Positions 55,308 through 62,624 of a DNA stretch of 64,000 nt are shown piece by piece. The position numbers and the translations under genes are program-made. How positions within the stretch are numbered: the first letter of the stretch is position 1; each line of letters opens with the position of its first letter. Source of the DNA: Prolixibacteraceae bacterium (GTDB lineage Bacteria > Bacteroidota > Bacteroidia > Bacteroidales > Prolixibacteraceae). The notes beneath the pieces were generated by a model. It saw only the letters and a program-made list of their open reading frames with translations. It was not told the origin of the DNA and made no database searches. The stretch covers positions 1-64,000 of the forward strand of contig DOAQ01000043.1 in NCBI GenBank assembly GCA_003506435.1, read 5' to 3'.

Positions 55308-56054
55308 TTATTTGGTTACCGGTTCTTCCGGTGCATCGTTGCCGTTGCTGGTTTTAGCCACCAGCCGGGCATACTTGCTGCGCAGTTCGTCCATCTGGTT
55401 AAACAGGTTGAGCAGCGTTTCAGTCGATACAAGATTAATGGTTTGTTCCACGGCCATGCAAAACTGTTCGTAGCTTTTTATGGTTGCCGGTTTCAGGCTG
55501 CTGGCCGAAGGGGCGTCGTTGGCCGCTTCCTGGGCATTGCGTGTTTTGTAGATGGTGTCGAACTCAATATTCGATTCCTCAAGTCCGGCAAGCATGGCGG
55601 TAATGCCAATGGTCACAGCTTGTTGTTTCAGGCTATCCGAAGCATTCAGCTTTGCAATCATTTCGGCAAAAAGGGCTGTTTCGGTGTTTAACGCGGTCTT
55701 GTCGGTTTTCCAGTACGGGTCAAAAAACAGTTTCATGTTTTCGCCAGCCACCTTTTTTGCATTGTCGAGGCTGATGCAGGCAGTGGTAATAGTGTGTTTA
55801 ATCTCTGCAAAACGCTGGTCGCGTTCTTTGTCCTTTTCGGCCAGCGCTTTGGTAAAGGCGCTTTTCGAAGTCTTGTTTAACTGGGCGCCCATGGCGGCAT
55901 TGTCGGTTTCGAGTTGCGCGAGGGCCGCTTTGGGCAAATCGCCGATCGATTCCTTTACAGGCAGGGCATAATCGATGGTTGACTTGCTCAACGAATACAA
56001 ATCGGCAACTTTAAGCTGCTTTAAATTAATCGAACAAAATTTAACTGTCTCCAT
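55308..56054 (-). CDS. DUF6261-like protein
   Basis: 248-residue, mostly helical cytoplasmic protein starting METVKFCSINLKQLKVADLYSL, with an Ala/Asn/Asp-rich region (about 180-195) and a disordered C-terminus. It fits the Bacteroidota DUF6261 family, for which no function is known. ATG at 56054 is preferred to a TTG two codons earlier. An eight-copy 42-bp repeat lies just upstream of it. Confidence 0.75.
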   Translation of the reverse strand: METVKFCSINLKQLKVADLYSLSKSTIDYALPVKESIGDLPKAALAQLETDNAAMGAQLNKTSKSAFTKALAEKDKERDQRFAEIKHTITTACISLDNAKKVAGENMKLFFDPYWKTDKTALNTETALFAEMIAKLNASDSLKQQAVTIGITAMLAGLEESNIEFDTIYKTRNAQEAANDAPSASSLKPATIKSYEQFCMAVEQTINLVSTETLLNLFNQMDELRSKYARLVAKTSNGNDAPEEPVTK

Positions 56055-56243
56055 AAACAAATATTTAAAAGTTAGTAAATAGTCAGGAGCATTGTCGTGC
56101 GAAGGTTAGTGCCAATACATTTCCGGTTTTCTTCCTTTGGGGCCTCAAAGTCCCCGGGAAAAAGCAGAGTATTCCGGTTAATTACAGGTTTCCTATTTCG
56201 AGAATACCGATGAAAACACTCGTCGGCAGCCTTTTTTGATTTT
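56055..56243. other. Leader region upstream of DUF6261
   Basis: No gene and no clear promoter; it ends in the tandem repeat block. Confidence 0.5.
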
Positions 56244-56579
56244 GGGAAAAGGTCCAAATCAACCGTCGGGAAGCTTTTCCTTTTTGGGAAAACGTCCAAA
56301 CTGATCGTCGGGAACCTTTTTCCTTTTGGGAAAACGTCCAAACTGATCGTCGGGAACCTTTTCCTTTTTGGGAAAACGTCCAATCCGATCATCGGGAAGC
56401 TTTTCCTTTTTGGGAAAACGTCCAATCCGATCATCGGGAACCTTTTCCTTTTTGGGAAAACGTCCAATCCGATCGTCGGGAACCTTTTTCCTTTTGGGAA
56501 AACGTCCAAATCAATCGTCGGGAAGCTTTTCCTTTTTAGGAAAATCGTCAAAAACAACCGGAGACAAGCTTTTCCCTTT
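56244..56579. repeat. 42-bp tandem repeat, eight copies
   Basis: Units start at exactly 42-base steps (56244, 56286, 56328, 56370, 56412, 56454, 56496, 56538), each beginning GGGAAAACGTCCAA (the last one degenerate) and containing GATCGTCGGGAA followed by CTTTTTCC. Because 42 is a multiple of three, 14-residue repeats appear on both strands (LDVFPKRKRFPTIG on the minus, LGKRPIRSSGTFSF on the plus), so long open frames arise by chance. I treat it as non-coding. Confidence 0.95.
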
Positions 56580-57517
56580 TGGCATAGGTGTGAAAAATCA
56601 ACTATCAGCTACAAACCGTACGCAAAACAATCTCCAAAAAGAACGTTCCATCCTGTTTCGCCTGTTCTTAATCTATTTTGCAGGGGTTTTCCTGTTTGTC
56701 CAACTTCACTTCAGGTGTAAAAATCATTTCTGAAAGCTAATTTAACAGAAGTAAAGTAAAAAAGCAATACCGGAAATAAAAAATTTAGCATAAATTTTGT
56801 CGTAACATAGTGAGAAACCTTCTCCTCGTTGCCACTGGATGGACAAGGTATCCTCTCTCTTTTGATTACCCCTCCAACCTCCCCCAAACAGGGAAGCTTT
56901 CGGCCTGTGACTATGCGATGGGTTTCAGAAAAGACTTTTGCATCCATAAAAATATTTATTTCCTCAATGTGTATAAAGAGTATCCGGTCAATGTTATTTT
57001 TTTGGAATAATGGCGGGTTGAAAAGCAAAAGAACAGAAGACGGATTAGGCCACTTCAGAAAGGTGGCAGGCCGTCTTCTGCTTTTAAGTTTTTCAAACTA
57101 TCTTTTGTATTGGTACAAACGCAAACAAGGCTTTTTCTCCTCAGCGGCGGTTCTTTTTGGATACTTTTTCCAACTGAAGGGAAAAAGTATCAGCCAGTCC
57201 GGCTTTAGGACAGTAAAAAAAGTTAGTTATAACTTGGACTCCTATCTTTCGGGTGTTGAAATTCTTCTTTATCCCCCTAAAATATCAATTGATCCAAAAG
57301 GAAGGGACGGTTCGGCCTGAGGACGAAAAAGATTTCAGTTCGTACAAACTTTCTTTAAATGATGGTTGAAAAGTTATTATCACTGCAAAAAAACTCCCGT
57401 AAAAGAAAATTCTTTTCCATAGAAATTTTTAAAAAGCAATTTTCCTGGTCAGGGGTAGATTTGTTGCCTGTATGTTTAGTATATTTGATTTCCGGTTTTA
57501 ATATAAAATAATCCAGA
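56580..57517. other. Gene-free stretch right of the tandem repeat
   Basis: About 940 bases with several overlapping frames of 60-160 codons on both strands, none with a motif, signal peptide or credible composition. Only one hairpin (57034-57080) stands out. Possibly decayed accessory DNA. Confidence 0.55.
57034..57080. terminator. Orphan terminator-like hairpin
   Basis: CAGAAGACGG (57034-57043) with CCGTCTTCTG (57071-57080) plus an inner GCCAC/GTGGC helix, followed by CTTTTAAGTTTTT and preceded by an A-rich run, so it could act both ways. No gene lies within 400 bases, so it may end a lost gene or a small RNA. Confidence 0.6.
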
Positions 57518-57624
57518 TGAAACGATCATGCCACGGTGACGATTTTAAAGGTGGTGGCACAAAGGAACATGTAAATTTAGTGGGGACAGCCGTTCTTTTA
57601 TGGCATGGAGTTCCATAAGTACGG
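57518..57624 (+). other. Structured element B upstream of a small lipoprotein
   Basis: Second copy of the element at 18.6 kb. GATGAAACGATCATG at the left and TGGCATGGAGTTCCATA at the right match copy A's ends. CATGCCA (57527-57533) pairs with TGGCATG (57601-57607); copy A has a different sequence in the same helix but keeps the pairing. Alternative pairings exist (TGCCAC with GTGGCA at 57554-57559; CCGT..TTATGG with CCATAA..ACGG at 57590-57625). Ends 36 bases before the lipoprotein ATG. Confidence 0.45.
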
Positions 57625-57660
57625 GTCTAATATTCAATAAATTAATATCGATATTTACTT

Positions 57661-57870
57661 ATGAAAAAGTGTATAAAAATCTTTTCGTTTTTACTCATTA
57701 TAGGAGTATTGGTTGGTTCAAGTTCGTGTGCTACTTATCGGAGGGCAGATAACGGCAACCATAAAGGTTGGTTTAAAAATACCCATAATCCGCATCATCC
57801 GTCTTCCAATAATCCGGGACATACAAAAGCAAAGGTTAAAATGCAAAAAGAGCATAAAAAGAACAAATGA
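57661..57870 (+). CDS. Small lipoprotein, unknown function
   Basis: 69 residues: signal peptide with lipobox GSSSC (Cys23), then a short polar mature part rich in His, Asn, Gly and Lys (GNHKGWFKNTHNPHHPSS). The His-rich stretch could bind metal, but that is a guess. It lies 36 bases upstream of the GntP gene and may share its transcript. Confidence 0.75.
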   Translation: MKKCIKIFSFLLIIGVLVGSSSCATYRRADNGNHKGWFKNTHNPHHPSSNNPGHTKAKVKMQKEHKKNK

Positions 57871-57906
57871 TTTTGTTGGAAATAGTAAGGATGTAATTTT
57901 TATGTA

Positions 57907-59235
57907 ATGGATTTAATTTTTGGTATTCTGATACTTACAGCAGGTGTTCTTGCAATAATTCTGCTTACTTCTGTTTTTAAATTCAATACGTTTCTTTCGC
58001 TGCTGCTGGTTAGCCTGGCAATGGCTGTTGTTTCACTACCCGAGGCGTCCATTGTTCCGGTATTAAAAAAAGGTTTTGGAGGTACACTCGAATCCATAGG
58101 GTTGATTATTCTTTTGGGAACGATCATCGGGATCATTCTTGATCAAAGCGGGGCAGCGCTGAGTATTGCCCGTTTTTTTCTGAAGCGCACCGGCGAGAAG
58201 AAAGCCCCGGCAGCCATGGGCGTTACCGGGTTCATGACTGGGTTGCCAATTTTTTGCGATTCAGGTTTTATCGTACTGAGCGGTATCTGCCGTTCGCTTG
58301 CCCGCAGTTCAAAAACCGCGATAACCGTGATGGCCCCGGTACTGGCTATTTCGCTGTATGGCGTTCATTGCCTGGTGCCGCCTCATCCGGGAGCAACCGC
58401 CGCCGCTGGTATTGTTGATGCTCCCGTCGGCAATGTTATATTGCTGGGAGTTTTGGTTGCCATTCCTGCAATTATTGTAACCTACCTGTTTATCCGTCTG
58501 CGTTCACGTGGGGTAACGGCAGAGAATGAAACAGAAGAAATAACTTTTGCTGAAGAAATTTCGGTGCCTTCTGCGTTTCTTTCTTTTCTGCCTATTCTTG
58601 TACCGCTGTTGCTGATTACTTTTAAATCGGTACTTTTTATGGTGGCCAAATTTCCGGAAGGTTCTGTTCTGAAAAATATAATTGACTTTGCCGGTGATCC
58701 GGTAATTGCCCTTTTGACCGGGTGTTTTGTTGCCTTCCCGCTATTGCGTCATTTCCGCATGGAACAATGGAACAAGCTTTTTGATCTGGCTATTGAAAAA
58801 GCCGGACCTATCCTCATTGTAACTGCTGCCGGGGGAACTTTTGGCGCAGTTATCAAGGAATCGGGTATTATTAACCAACTGGGAGAGTATGTTGCAACCC
58901 TCGGATTGGGTATATTTATTCCATATTGTATTGCTGTATTGCTGAAAACATCACAAGGTTCATCAACCATTGCTGTGATTACTGCGGCTTCCATTTCTGC
59001 GCCACTACTGGATAGCCTCGGACTCTCGGGCGAGTGGGGCAAAACGCTGGCTATTCTTGCCATGGGCGCCGGTTCCATGATGTTATCGCATGCCAACGAC
59101 AGCTTTTTCTGGGTGATCAGCAAATTCTCAGGCATGACGCCTTCCGAAACCCTGAAATACTATTCCTTACCCACAGTCATCCTGAGCTTGGTTTCCTTTG
59201 CAATGGTTGGTTTATTATCGCTTGTATTTTTGTAG
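57907..59235 (+). CDS. GntP-family permease (probable glycerate/gluconate:H+ symporter)
   Basis: Inner-membrane proton symporter of the GntP family, about 12 helices, with GLPIFCDSGFIVLSG, HCLVPPHPGATAAAG and SHANDSFFWV typical of the group. 442 residues. Three bases separate it from a glycerate 2-kinase gene, so glycerate is a more likely substrate than gluconate; no gluconate kinase is nearby. Confidence 0.9.
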   Translation: MDLIFGILILTAGVLAIILLTSVFKFNTFLSLLLVSLAMAVVSLPEASIVPVLKKGFGGTLESIGLIILLGTIIGIILDQSGAALSIARFFLKRTGEKKAPAAMGVTGFMTGLPIFCDSGFIVLSGICRSLARSSKTAITVMAPVLAISLYGVHCLVPPHPGATAAAGIVDAPVGNVILLGVLVAIPAIIVTYLFIRLRSRGVTAENETEEITFAEEISVPSAFLSFLPILVPLLLITFKSVLFMVAKFPEGSVLKNIIDFAGDPVIALLTGCFVAFPLLRHFRMEQWNKLFDLAIEKAGPILIVTAAGGTFGAVIKESGIINQLGEYVATLGLGIFIPYCIAVLLKTSQGSSTIAVITAASISAPLLDSLGLSGEWGKTLAILAMGAGSMMLSHANDSFFWVISKFSGMTPSETLKYYSLPTVILSLVSFAMVGLLSLVFL

Positions 59236-59238
59236 AAA

Positions 59239-60561
59239 ATGGAAAATTATCAGAAAATTGCCAGGGAAATATTTCTGGCTGCTGTAGAAAAGGTGAAACC
59301 CAACCGGCTGATTCGCGACAACGTGAAATTGAGCGGACATTCGTTGCATGTTGCAGGAAAAGAATTTCCGTTACATCCTGAAGGCAGAATTGTAGTGACC
59401 GGCGCCGGAAAAGCAACGGCATTAATGGCCCGCGAACTGGAAAATATTCTTGGAAAACAAATTTCCGGCGGACACATTGTTGTAAAATACGGACATTCAG
59501 TCTCTTTGAAATATATAACTTCTACTGAAGGCGGTCATCCGGTGCCTGATGCAAATGGGATAGCCGGTACCCGGAGTGTGATACAGGTTATTTCCAGTTT
59601 GTCGGAAAATGATATTCATATTTGCCTGATATCGGGCGGAGGGTCGGCATTGCTGGCCGATGTTCCGGAAGGGGTAACTTTGGAAGAACTGATGCACCTG
59701 AACGGCCTTTTATTGAAAAGCGGTGCGGATATTTGTGAAGTAAACACTGTCCGCAAACATCTTTCAGCAGTGAAAGGTGGAAAATTGGCACAAATTGCGT
59801 TGCCTGCTCTTACCATCAGTTTGATTCTGTCTGACGTTGTGAATGATCCGCTTGATGTGATTGCTTCGGGTCCCACAGCCCCCGACAGTTCTACGTTTCA
59901 GGATGCGTGGGAAATACTGGAGAAATACCGGATTGAAGATAAAATATCCCATTCCATTCAGCAAATATTTGAAAAAGGACGGGAAGGGCAAATACCGGAA
60001 ACACCCAAACAGGATGATCCGGTATTTGAACGTGTTCACAACTTTATTATCGGGAACAACCGGATTGCATTGGAAGAAGCAGCGTCGGTTGCGGTTTCCC
60101 GGGGCTTCAACACCCGGATTGTCACCAGTAGCATGGAAGGGAATTGTACAGAGGCTGCACAATTGATTGCAGAACAAATTCAAAAAAACGACAAGAAAGA
60201 AAAGATTTGTCTGCTTTTTGGGGGCGAAACAACCGTTGTGGTAAGCGGAAATGGCAAGGGAGGGCGTAACCAGCACCTGGCCTTGTTGCTGGCAAAAACA
60301 TTGCATGAAAACCAGCCCCGTCAGAATGCAACTGTTTTGTGTGCCGGGACAGATGGTTCGGATGGCCCGACCGATGCAACTGGCGCTGTGGTTGATCAAT
60401 CGACCTGGAGCAAAGCTCTTGCCCGGTCAGCCGACGTGGAAGGTTTCCTCGCCAACAACGATTCGTATAATTTTTTTAAGAATACCGAAGGGCATATTAT
60501 TACCGGTCCAACCATGACCAATGTGATGGATATTGTGGTGGTACTGACAGAAAGAATTTAG
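59239..60561 (+). CDS. Glycerate 2-kinase (GckA/TtuD type)
   Basis: Type-II glycerate kinase with an N-terminal DUF4147 domain (GAGKATALMARELE, EGGHPVPDANG, LISGGGSALL, VRKHLSAVKGG, SDVVNDPLDVIASGPTAPD) and a C-terminal MOFRL domain (LLFGGETTVVVSGNGKGGRNQHLAL, AGTDGSDGPTDATGA). Converts glycerate to 2-phosphoglycerate for entry into glycolysis. 440 residues, normal length. Operon with the GntP permease. Confidence 0.95.
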   Translation: MENYQKIAREIFLAAVEKVKPNRLIRDNVKLSGHSLHVAGKEFPLHPEGRIVVTGAGKATALMARELENILGKQISGGHIVVKYGHSVSLKYITSTEGGHPVPDANGIAGTRSVIQVISSLSENDIHICLISGGGSALLADVPEGVTLEELMHLNGLLLKSGADICEVNTVRKHLSAVKGGKLAQIALPALTISLILSDVVNDPLDVIASGPTAPDSSTFQDAWEILEKYRIEDKISHSIQQIFEKGREGQIPETPKQDDPVFERVHNFIIGNNRIALEEAASVAVSRGFNTRIVTSSMEGNCTEAAQLIAEQIQKNDKKEKICLLFGGETTVVVSGNGKGGRNQHLALLLAKTLHENQPRQNATVLCAGTDGSDGPTDATGAVVDQSTWSKALARSADVEGFLANNDSYNFFKNTEGHIITGPTMTNVMDIVVVLTERI

Positions 60562-60582
60562 AGAAAAACAAGATAAAAAGGC

Positions 60583-60653
60583 TGTCCAAAAAGTCTAGAA
60601 TCGAGTCATCCCGAACTTGCTTCGGGATGACTCGATTCTAGACTTTTTGGACA
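60583..60653. terminator. 33-bp perfect hairpin, bidirectional terminator
   Basis: Perfect 33-bp inverted repeat (60583-60615 with 60621-60653), loop of five bases, T-rich flank CCTTTTTG on the right and AAAAAG on the left. It lies between the convergent glycerate kinase and Spy-like genes. The core CATCCCGAA-CTTGC-TTCGGGATG is a repeat type that recurs at 61.35-61.38 kb. Confidence 0.9.
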
Positions 60654-60689
60654 ACCTTTTTGCAGTGTGTGCAATTAAATCACAAAATG

Positions 60690-61154
60690 TTATCCCTGTG
60701 TTCTCATATTGTGTCGCTTTCCCATGGGCGCTCTGTTGTGCATCATTTTTCCTTTCATCAGATCCATTTTCAGGCGTTGTTCTTCGGTCAACTGTGAACG
60801 CATTTCAATACGATGTTTTGCCTGAATTTTCGCCATTTCAACTTTTAAAGCGCCAATCTTTTCAATGTTTTTGTTGATTGCTGCCATGTCGGGCTTTTCC
60901 GCAGTGGTCAATGTTTTTTGATGGGCTTCGGCTTCACCTAACTCATTGCGGATGGGTTGCAATTGTTTCTGCACTTCCAGCATGCTTTGTTTAAATACTT
61001 CTTTTTGGGCATCGGTCAGGTTCAGTCTGTTTTCTGTGCGTATTTCACGTTCTGTTCCGCGAAAAGATTTCTTTTGACCATTTTCTTTTGGCTGGGCTGC
61101 CAAAACTGTTGTTAAGCCCATGAATACTACGAGAATTAATACTTTTGCTTTCAT
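60690..61154 (-). CDS. Spy/CpxP-like periplasmic protein
   Basis: 154 residues: signal peptide (about 1-20), then a helical, charged protein with two LTxxQ-type motifs (NLTDAQKEVF near 44-53 and LTEEQRLKMD near 122-131). This is the signature of Spy/CpxP periplasmic chaperones or stress sensors. The C-terminus is Met/His/Arg-rich. Monocistronic. Confidence 0.8.
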   Translation of the reverse strand: MKAKVLILVVFMGLTTVLAAQPKENGQKKSFRGTEREIRTENRLNLTDAQKEVFKQSMLEVQKQLQPIRNELGEAEAHQKTLTTAEKPDMAAINKNIEKIGALKVEMAKIQAKHRIEMRSQLTEEQRLKMDLMKGKMMHNRAPMGKRHNMRTQG

Positions 61155-61277
61155 AACTTTTAATTTTTAAAGTTTGTGTTTCTAAATTTTACTGAAATCT
61201 CTCTTTAGATTATACAGAAAGCAAAAGGTTTAATCTCTAACTAAATTTTAAGGGGTCTTTAAATCGTATTGAAAAAT
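61155..61277. other. Upstream region of the Spy-like gene
   Basis: No gene and no confident promoter; with the following inverted repeat it forms the 306-base gap between the Spy-like gene and cysK. Confidence 0.5.
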
Positions 61278-61446
61278 GATGAGGTTGTTTAAAAAGCCTG
61301 GAAGTCCGCAATTCGCGTCACCCTGAACTTGTTTCAGGGTCTGATTATTAGAAAGATGAGATCCCGAAGCAAGTTCGGGATGACTCTATTCAGGACTTTT
61401 GGGACAGCCTCATGACTCGGTCTTAGGCTTTTTAAGCAACCTCATC
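61278..61446. repeat. Nested inverted repeat between cysK and the Spy-like gene
   Basis: Outer arms of 22 bases (61278-61299 and 61425-61446, one G-T wobble) enclose two inner hairpins, CCCTGAACTTGTTTCAGGG (about 61322-61340) and CCCGAAGCAAGTTCGGG (about 61363-61379). Lies 14 bases after the cysK stop; with T-rich minus-strand sequence beyond, it should end the cysK transcript. The multi-hairpin layout suggests a small non-autonomous element. Confidence 0.8.
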
Positions 61447-61460
61447 ATCAAACGAATCCA

Positions 61461-62372
61461 TCAGAATAAACCTTCAATTGACAGGTATCGTTCGCCTGTG
61501 TCGTACGTGAAGGTCAGTATTTTCGCACCTTTGGGTAATTCTTTTATTTTCTTTGCCACGGCAGCCAGCGATGCCCCGGAGGAAATGCCAACCAGCAAGC
61601 CTTCTTCTTTTGCTGCCCGCTGTGTGTAACCAAATGCTTCATCTTTTGAAACCTGAATTGTTCCATCCAACAGAGAAGTATGTAAGTTTTCAGGAATAAA
61701 ACCGGCGCCAATGCCCTGAATCGGGTGGGGGCCGGGCGTACCTCCGCTAATCACCGGCGATAATTCCGGTTCCACAGCAAAGACTTTCAGGTTCGGGTAT
61801 TTTGCTTTCAGCTTTTCGCTTACTCCTGTAATGTGTCCGCCTGTTCCAACCCCGGTGATCAAATAATCGAAGCCTTCCGGGAAGTCGGTGATAATTTCCT
61901 GTGCCGTATTTTCCCGGTGCGCATCAATATTTGCGGGGTTATCGAATTGTGAGGGAATCCATGCTCCGGGAGTTTCTGCGGCAATTTCCTGCGCTTTCTG
62001 AATAGCTCCTTTCATTCCTTTTTCCCGGGGTGTCAGAATCAGTTCGGCGCCATAGGCGGTCAGTATTCGGCGACGCTCAATACTCATTGATTCGGGCATC
62101 ACCAATATCAGCTTGTATTTCTTTACGGCTGCCACCAGGGCAAGGCCAATTCCTGTGTTTCCTGAAGTTGGTTCGACCAAAATACTTTCAGGCTTCAGTA
62201 TACCTGCGGCTTCAGCCGCTTCTACCATCGAAAGGGCAATACGGTCCTTGATGCTTCCGCCCGGGTTGGTCTTTTCAACTTTTGCATAAACGTCATATCC
62301 TTCCGGATACAAATTGTTAATCCGCACCAACGGACTGTTCCCGATTGTTTCGAGAATGTTGTTTACTTTCAT
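61461..62372 (-). CDS. cysK: Cysteine synthase A (O-acetylserine sulfhydrylase)
   Basis: PLP enzyme that makes L-cysteine from O-acetylserine and sulfide. PLP-binding Lys42 in NPGGSIKDRIAL, the substrate loop EPTSGNTGIGLA, the glycine-rich phosphate loop TGVGTGGHITG and a C-terminal GISSGASLAA. ATG at 62372 gives 304 residues and the usual MKVNNILETIGNSPLV start; an upstream frame start at 62399 would run into the terminator stem. A cysteine-rich leader ORF and terminator lie directly upstream, so expression is probably controlled by attenuation. Confidence 0.96.
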   Translation of the reverse strand: MKVNNILETIGNSPLVRINNLYPEGYDVYAKVEKTNPGGSIKDRIALSMVEAAEAAGILKPESILVEPTSGNTGIGLALVAAVKKYKLILVMPESMSIERRRILTAYGAELILTPREKGMKGAIQKAQEIAAETPGAWIPSQFDNPANIDAHRENTAQEIITDFPEGFDYLITGVGTGGHITGVSEKLKAKYPNLKVFAVEPELSPVISGGTPGPHPIQGIGAGFIPENLHTSLLDGTIQVSKDEAFGYTQRAAKEEGLLVGISSGASLAAVAKKIKELPKGAKILTFTYDTGERYLSIEGLF

Positions 62373-62393
62373 CTTTCTGCTTTTTTTTGAGTT

Positions 62394-62429
62394 AAACAAA
62401 AAGGCCCTCCTGAATTTCAGGAAGGCCTT
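62394..62429 (-). terminator. Leader terminator of cysK (attenuator)
   Basis: On the minus strand GGCCTTCCTG (62427-62418) pairs with CAGGAGGGCC (62412-62403), ten pairs including one G-U, 5-base loop, then UUUUUGUUU (62402-62394). It ends 21 bases before the cysK ATG and 36 bases after the leader-peptide stop: a Rho-independent terminator placed between leader and structural gene. Confidence 0.88.
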
Positions 62430-62465
62430 TGTATAATCTGATTAATAATTATTCTTCAATCGATT

Positions 62466-62537
62466 TCAAACAAAACAACTCCCTGTGGAAGAATTTCCAC
62501 AGCAACATATAATCATGTATGCAAAGTTGTTTTTCAT
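62466..62537 (-). CDS. Cysteine-rich leader peptide of cysK
   Basis: 23 codons from ATG (62537) to TGA (62466). Residues 11-13 are Cys-Cys-Cys and residue 21 is Cys, followed by Phe-Val-stop; Ser is also frequent (16, 17, 20). The third element of the arrangement is a perfect 8-bp hairpin (62495-62502 with 62483-62490) that overlaps the Cys codons. Too short for ordinary ORF calling. Codon content, position and the downstream terminator make an attenuation leader by far the best reading. Confidence 0.82.
   Translation of the reverse strand: MKNNFAYMIICCCGNSSTGSCFV
62479..62502 (-). promoter_or_regulatory. Anti-terminator / pause-hairpin switch in the cysK leader
   Basis: Region 1:2 hairpin CTGTGGAA/TTCCACAG (62502-62495 with 62490-62483). 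The 3' edge CAGGGAG (62485-62479) can instead pair with CTTCCTG (62424-62418), the 5' arm of the terminator, giving a 2:3 anti-terminator of seven pairs with one G-U. A ribosome waiting at the Cys codons would cover region 1 and favour the 2:3 pairing. Confidence 0.7.
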
Positions 62538-62624
62538 TGAGTGCAATAATACAAAAAAATATAGAAAAATACGAATTAGTCTGTTATTTTTTTTCTGACG
62601 TTAATTTTTATTGAAAATGGATAG

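Noticed and set aside
56072..56557. A 161-codon minus-strand frame made of 14-residue repeats
   Set aside because: Explained by the 42-bp tandem repeat; the opposite strand is equally open, and there is no signal or start context.
56244..56579. CRISPR array
   Set aside because: The 42-bp units are contiguous with no variable spacers of constant length.
56829..57320. A 163-codon plus-strand frame in the gap right of the tandem repeat
   Set aside because: It spans the orphan hairpin and has no motif or plausible composition.
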